DNA of 64,000 nt from positions 124,001 through 188,000 of the forward strand of contig JADJCV010000002.1 in the NCBI GenBank assembly GCA_016703025.1. The letters run 5' to 3'. A model generated the notes under the pieces. It saw only the letters and a list, made by a program, of their open reading frames with translations. It did not search any database and had not been told where the DNA came from. The first letter of the stretch is position 1, and the number at the start of each line of letters is the position of its first letter. Origin of the DNA: Candidatus Avedoeria danica (GTDB taxonomy: Bacteria > Chloroflexota > Anaerolineae > Epilineales > Epilineaceae). The position numbers and the translations under genes are program-made. Positions 60,890 to 64,000 of this stretch are shown piece by piece.

Positions 60890-62035
60890 TCAGAGCGTGC
60901 CCTTCATCGCCCGATCGAACACGTCCTCGTAAGCGATGAACGCTTTCTCGGGATCGAAGATGTCAAGCGCGACGCCATGCCGCGCGCGATAGTCCGGCAG
61001 GTGGGTCGCGACCTCGATGATGCCCTCGGCAAGCGCCACCGGGTCCCGCGCCGCCACGATCCGGCCCATCCCGGTGACCTTCACGATCTCGCGCGCCCCA
61101 GGGATGTCGGCCGTGACGAGCGGCGTGCCGGCGCGGACGGCCTCGATCTGCGTCGACGGGAAGCAGTCCGAGCGGCTGGGCAGGGCGAAGATGTCGATCA
61201 GGCCGTAGAAGTCCGCCATCTTCTGATCGTCCGTGATGAGACCGAGCATCGTGAAGTGGTCGCGATGGGCCTCGAGTTCGGCGCGGTGGGCGTCGAAGAA
61301 CGTCTCGTACGGGATCTCGCTCTCGCCGGCGAACACGAAGTGGGCGTTCGGGATCTTGGCCACGATGTCGGACACGGCCGCGAGCAGGAAATCGAACCCC
61401 TTCTCCTCGACGAACCGGCCGGCGAAGCCGACGAGCACCTTGCCGTCCAGCCCGAGCGCCGTCCGCCAGGCCGCGACGCGCGCGGCGTCGGGCGGCGGCT
61501 GGTCGACGGGGGCGTAGATGAAGTGCAGCTTGTCCCACAACGGCCGCAGCAGCGCCGACGACGCGGCATAGTCGCGCGTCTGCGGGATCACGCCCGTCGC
61601 CAGCCGCCCGGCCAGTCCGGTCGTGAGGTAGTAGCCCGCCTCGAGCGGCCGCTTGGCCGGCCCGGCCGGCAGGACGAGATCGCCGTTGTGCGTCAGGAAC
61701 ACCTTGACGCCCCGCGCCCGGGCGAGCGCCGTGGCCGGCAGGACCTCCGGGAACGGGATGTGGATGGACAGGACGTCGACGTCCTTCAGCAGCTGGTCCA
61801 GCTTCGGCAGCAGGCCGGGGGCGATGCTGGCCCGGCTGAGCTGATGCTTCACCGGCACGCGGTGGATGAGCACCCCGCGGTGGACCTCCTCCAGCGGCAG
61901 CGCCGGGTCGTGCTGCGTCGCCAGCGCATGCACCGTGTGCCCGCGCCGCGCCAGCCCCTCGGCGATACGCCGGGCGTAGGCGGTGAGGCCCGTCCAGTGG
62001 GGGTAGTAGTACGTGAGGAGGAAGAGGATGCGCAT
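60890..62035 (-). CDS. Family 4 glycosyltransferase
   Basis: 381 residues from ATG 62035; the frame is open upstream but only this start gives the usual MRILFLLTYYYPHWTGLTAY opening. GT-B fold: VDVLSIHIPFPEVLPA and FLTHNGDLVLPAG in the acceptor half, LVGFAGRFVEEKGFDFLL and the donor site FALPSRSDCFPSTQIEAVRAG (E-x7-E type) in the second half. Acts on a lipid-linked or small acceptor at the cytoplasmic face. It lies between fabV and the Mur-ligase-like gene, all leftward, with short gaps. Confidence 0.85.
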   Translation of the reverse strand: MRILFLLTYYYPHWTGLTAYARRIAEGLARRGHTVHALATQHDPALPLEEVHRGVLIHRVPVKHQLSRASIAPGLLPKLDQLLKDVDVLSIHIPFPEVLPATALARARGVKVFLTHNGDLVLPAGPAKRPLEAGYYLTTGLAGRLATGVIPQTRDYAASSALLRPLWDKLHFIYAPVDQPPPDAARVAAWRTALGLDGKVLVGFAGRFVEEKGFDFLLAAVSDIVAKIPNAHFVFAGESEIPYETFFDAHRAELEAHRDHFTMLGLITDDQKMADFYGLIDIFALPSRSDCFPSTQIEAVRAGTPLVTADIPGAREIVKVTGMGRIVAARDPVALAEGIIEVATHLPDYRARHGVALDIFDPEKAFIAYEDVFDRAMKGTL

Positions 62036-62116
62036 AGGGGGGCGATGATAGGTGGGGGGGCGGGTGGGGGCAAGGGATGGCACGGGCGGAATCGCGACTT
62101 GGGCGGCCAAAGGCCC

Positions 62117-64000
62117 TCATCCCCCAGGCACATCCTCTCCCGTTCGCCACCCTTCTTCCACCAACCGCCCCAACAACCCCACCACTTCCCCCCGCCGTTT
62201 GTGAACCGGCAGCACGATGACATCCCCCTCCCGCGCCAACCCGAGCGCCACCCGCGTCGCCGCCACCTCGTCCACCGCCGTCACGATGGCTGCGTCGGGT
62301 ACGCCCAACGCCCGCAGCGCGGCCGCGAGCACCCGCGGCACCTCCCCTATCTCCCGCCCGCGCAGCATCTCGGCCAGCTCTTTGACGATGACGACATCCG
62401 GCCGCATCGCCAGCGCCGCCGCAGCCAGCTCGCGCAGGTCCTCGTCGCTCCGATCGCCCGCCTGCCCGAGGACGACGATCCGCCGCCCGCCCGCCAGCGT
62501 AGTGACGACGTCGGCCAGCGCCCGCAGCCCGTGCGGGTTGTGGGCGTAGTCCACGACGACGGTGCAGCCGCCGACATCGAACAGGTTGAGCCGCCCCGGG
62601 TTGTCCTCCGGCGAGCTCTGGAAATCCACCAGCCCGGCGCGGATCGCCGCGATTGGCAGCCCGAGCGCCGCCGCGACGCCGACGGCACACAGCGCGTTCG
62701 CCACGTTGTGCCGCGCCGCGCCGCCGAAGGCGATCGGGATCTCGTCGACGGTCGCCAGGCCGGTGCGCGCCAACCCGCCGTCGTGCCCGCCGTCATGCCC
62801 GCTCGCTTGCCCGCCCGCTTGCCTGCCGACGTTCGCACCGACCCCCTCGACGAGCACGATCTCGTCGCCGTCGAGCACGACGGCTCGCCCACCGCGGCCG
62901 ACAGCCTGCACGACGACGTCGTTCTGCGGGTCGAGGCTGAACCATGTGACGGCCGACGCCACGGATGTCGCGCACGTCGCCAACGAGGCGTCGTCCGCGT
63001 TCAGCACGAGCGCCCCGGCCACCTTGGCGACGACGAGCTTCACCGCCGCCAGATCCTCGACCGTCGCCACGCCGAACTCGCCCAGGTGGTCCGCCGCGAC
63101 GTTCGTGACCGCCGCCACGTCCGCGCGCGTCACCGCCAGCCCGCGCCGCAGCAGCCCGCCCCGCGCGGTCTCGAGGACCGCGATCTCCGTCCGCGCGTCG
63201 CGCAGCACCATCCGCGCCCCGCCCGGCCCCGACCAGTCGCCCTCGTCGATCACATCGCCCCCGACCCGCACCCAGTCCGTCGTGCAGACCCCCGCCACCC
63301 GCCCCGCCGCCCGGACCATCGCCGCGATGAGCCGCACCGTCGTCGATTTGCCGTTCGTCCCGGTGACGAGCGCGACGGGCACGTCGTGGATGTCCGGCCA
63401 CGGGACGGCCGACGGGTCGGGGATTGCGTCGTGCACCGCGCCGATTGCGCCGCCCAAGCCATCCACGCCGTCGATGGACGGCGCGTCGACCGCCCCACCG
63501 CCGATGCGCCACGTCCTGCTGCCCGTCCCAAGGCCCACCGACACCTCGTCCGGGTCGATCAGGCATTGCACGCCATGCGATGCGGCCGCGTGGGCGAGCG
63601 CGACGAGCGACGGGTTCGCCTCGGCGGCGATGGCGGCGCGAAGGCGGGCGACGAGGGCGACGGGATCGGCGGGATCGGCGCCGGGATCGGCGGGATCGGC
63701 GGGATAGGCGCCGGGATCGGAGTCGGCAGCATCGGGATCGACGACTCCGGCCGTGGCCCCGGCTCCGACCGAACGATCGCCGTCCCCCGCCAGCGCCGCC
63801 CACGCCATCCCCCACGCCGCCTCGTTCACATCGCACGCCGCGTACAGCCCGTCGACCGGTGCCGCGAAGGCCAGCGAGACGCCGCCGGCGAACGTCCGCG
63901 TCGCCGTTGCCGCGCCGCCCCAGCCGACGGCCGCCAGCAGCCGCGCCGCCACGCGCGACCACGCGTCGGCGCACGCCTCGGGCGACGGGTCGCCGGGGGC
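62117..64000 (-). CDS. Mur ligase-like protein related to cyanophycin synthetase, N-terminus outside the window
   Basis: The frame is open to the window edge (last visible codons APGDPSPEACADAWSRVAAR), so at least 16 residues and the start are missing. ATP site ALVTGTNGKSTTVRLIAAM, then ARTEIAVLETARGGLLRRGLAV and VTNVAADHLGEFGVATVEDL, FGGAARHNVANALCAVGVA and VVVDYAHNPHGLRALADVV (central and C-terminal Mur ligase domains). This is the group that resembles the C-terminal half of cyanophycin synthetase. The N-terminal part is not family-typical and contains DPADPGADPADP from a DNA repeat at 63661. A UDP-MurNAc ligase of the cell-wall pathway is less likely. Confidence 0.8.
   Translation of the reverse strand, partial: APGDPSPEACADAWSRVAARLLAAVGWGGAATATRTFAGGVSLAFAAPVDGLYAACDVNEAAWGMAWAALAGDGDRSVGAGATAGVVDPDAADSDPGAYPADPADPGADPADPVALVARLRAAIAAEANPSLVALAHAAASHGVQCLIDPDEVSVGLGTGSRTWRIGGGAVDAPSIDGVDGLGGAIGAVHDAIPDPSAVPWPDIHDVPVALVTGTNGKSTTVRLIAAMVRAAGRVAGVCTTDWVRVGGDVIDEGDWSGPGGARMVLRDARTEIAVLETARGGLLRRGLAVTRADVAAVTNVAADHLGEFGVATVEDLAAVKLVVAKVAGALVLNADDASLATCATSVASAVTWFSLDPQNDVVVQAVGRGGRAVVLDGDEIVLVEGVGANVGRQAGGQASGHDGGHDGGLARTGLATVDEIPIAFGGAARHNVANALCAVGVAAALGLPIAAIRAGLVDFQSSPEDNPGRLNLFDVGGCTVVVDYAHNPHGLRALADVVTTLAGGRRIVVLGQAGDRSDEDLRELAAAALAMRPDVVIVKELAEMLRGREIGEVPRVLAAALRALGVPDAAIVTAVDEVAATRVALGLAREGDVIVLPVHKRRGEVVGLLGRLVEEGWRTGEDVPGG
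63661..63720. repeat. Imperfect CGGGATCGG tandem repeat inside a gene
   Basis: Six near-copies of CGGGATCGGCG in 60 bases, encoding Asp-Pro/Ala-rich sequence in the Mur ligase-like gene. Confidence 0.6.

Overview
The window is about 70% GC and is densely packed with short operons. It looks like a chromosomal piece of a Chloroflexota bacterium of the Anaerolineae type. This placement is an inference from gene style: secreted propeller proteins with long Thr/Pro stalks, many GT39-type membrane glycosyltransferases, and a lipoprotein-type (clade II) NosZ. There is no rRNA, tRNA or phylogenetic marker to confirm it.

Layout. 1-285 is the start of a methyltransferase-like membrane protein behind a metal-regulator-like palindrome. 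286-3000 is a patch of clearly lower GC holding a truncated promoter/ORF, a secreted protein and the front of a propeller-vWA protein. 4122-7670 is a GDP-rhamnose operon (rmd, gmd, phosphohexomutase). 7667-9731 holds a TatD nuclease and a polyprenyl synthase. 9738-16272 is a glycan operon (GT2, GT4, anchored protein, flippase-like protein, GT39). 16279-19977 is a large VCBS/FG-GAP surface protein. 20139-20768 is a rhodanese with an in-frame UGA that is probably selenocysteine. 20806-29247 holds two intact GT39 proteins and one decayed one. 29371-36211 is an accessory zone: Uma2, a dioxygenase with a partial duplicate, a HEAT/EF-Ts fusion, an IS91-type transposase scrap, an LVIVD lipoprotein and a family 5 uracil-DNA glycosylase. 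36221-39153 has an MFS exporter, a DUF2892 protein and a C45 peptidase. 39399-46856 is a second glycan cluster (epimerase, polyprenyl-phosphate GT, propeller, GT39). 47053-49596 is ComEC. 49744-58339 is a compact N2O-respiration locus (Crp/Fnr regulator, DUF1858 protein, Sco, nosZ, NosB-like, nosD, nosF, nosY, nosL). 58371-64000 holds an aminotransferase, FabV, a GT4 and a Mur-ligase-like gene cut by the window end.

How the genes fit together. GDP-rhamnose synthesis, polyprenyl synthase, polyprenyl-phosphate sugar transferase, flippase-like protein and several GT39 enzymes form a plausible surface-glycosylation set. The secreted Thr/Pro-rich stalk proteins are obvious candidate acceptors. The nos locus gives nitrous-oxide reduction, probably under the adjacent regulator through a palindrome placed at -41.5 of a putative promoter.

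Two families of short palindromic repeats are scattered through the window: a 20-25 bp element ending in CCCCTAC and a C/G-rich inverted element around CTCCCCCAGACTTGGGGGAG. They lie between genes, at gene ends and sometimes inside genes. Several genes carry single-base frameshifts (6752, 12127, about 30540). These could be real decay or assembly error, and the window alone cannot tell.
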